This document shows positions 6,271-6,323 of a DNA stretch of 6,323 nucleotides, in pieces. Each line of letters begins with the position of its first letter. The first letter of the stretch is position 1. Source of the stretch: an uncultured Bacilli bacterium (GTDB lineage: Bacteria > Bacillota_I > Bacilli_A > RF39 > UBA660); contig CAKORH010000058.1 in NCBI GenBank assembly GCA_934101235.1, positions 1-6,323 of the forward strand. The letters are read 5' to 3'. The notes under the pieces are model-generated. The model had not been told where the DNA came from. It was given only the letters and a program-made list of their open reading frames with translations, and did not search any database. A program made the position numbers and the translations under genes.

Positions 6271-6323
6271 TAATTAATAATTATAGTAAAATAAAACAAA
6301 TAAAGATTAAAACAAATATAAAT
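6271..6323. other. Non-coding AT-rich edge, nothing recognised
   Basis: Nearly pure A/T sequence upstream of the operon promoter. I see no ORF, ribosome binding site or stable hairpin in the visible part. The A/T tracts could act as an UP element for the promoter at 6232-6259. Confidence 0.5.

Noticed and set aside
1..6323. Mycoplasma-type code with UGA as Trp
   Set aside because: Trp in the conserved genes is encoded by TGG (YFYWRN in rnr, NFWRG in pyrH), and the reading frames are complete without reading through any TGA.

Overview
The window is strongly AT-rich and uses UGG for Trp, AGA for most Arg codons and UAA/UAG stops. Together with sortase-type surface proteins, this points to a low-GC Gram-positive bacterium that reads the standard bacterial code, plausibly an uncultured gut Bacilli/Mollicutes-related lineage. 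That placement is inferred from style; no marker gene here fixes the taxon.

Left half, + strand, housekeeping. Positions 2-2083 hold the 3' ~93% of rnr (RNase R); the frame is open to the left window edge, so the true start lies outside. A 186-bp gap follows, with a possible 17-codon leader ORF (2172-2225) whose stop codon lies in the 5' arm of a strong terminator-like hairpin (2214-2255). Only four bases after the hairpin comes the Shine-Dalgarno of pyrH (UMP kinase, 2270-2968). This is laid out like a transcription attenuator. A perfectly symmetrical hairpin (2969-2992) then separates pyrH from a convergent operon and can terminate both.

Right half, - strand, surface-display operon read from about 6230 down to 2995. 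A promoter (TTGCAT-16-TATAAT) drives three genes. The first encodes a large secreted, membrane-anchored surface protein (4224-6199). The second is a sortase (3608-4252) overlapping the first gene's end by 29 bp. The third is a five-helix membrane protein of unknown function (2995-3591), 16 bp further on. The surface protein has a signal peptide, an N-terminal region resembling thioester/TQXA-type adhesin heads, a SpaA/Cna-B-like beta domain, two tandem 96-residue repeats, a cysteine cluster, and a C-terminal CPITD + hydrophobic helix + basic tail that looks like a variant sorting signal. In this sequence its frame is broken once, between 5738 and 5705, apparently by loss of a single base; the remaining 503 codons are intact but have no usable start of their own for the first ~277 codons.

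The likely logic of the operon is that the sortase processes the protein encoded just upstream, with the small membrane protein helping or protecting this machinery. The two unusual aspects are the non-LPxTG motif and the absence of the usual catalytic Arg in the sortase.
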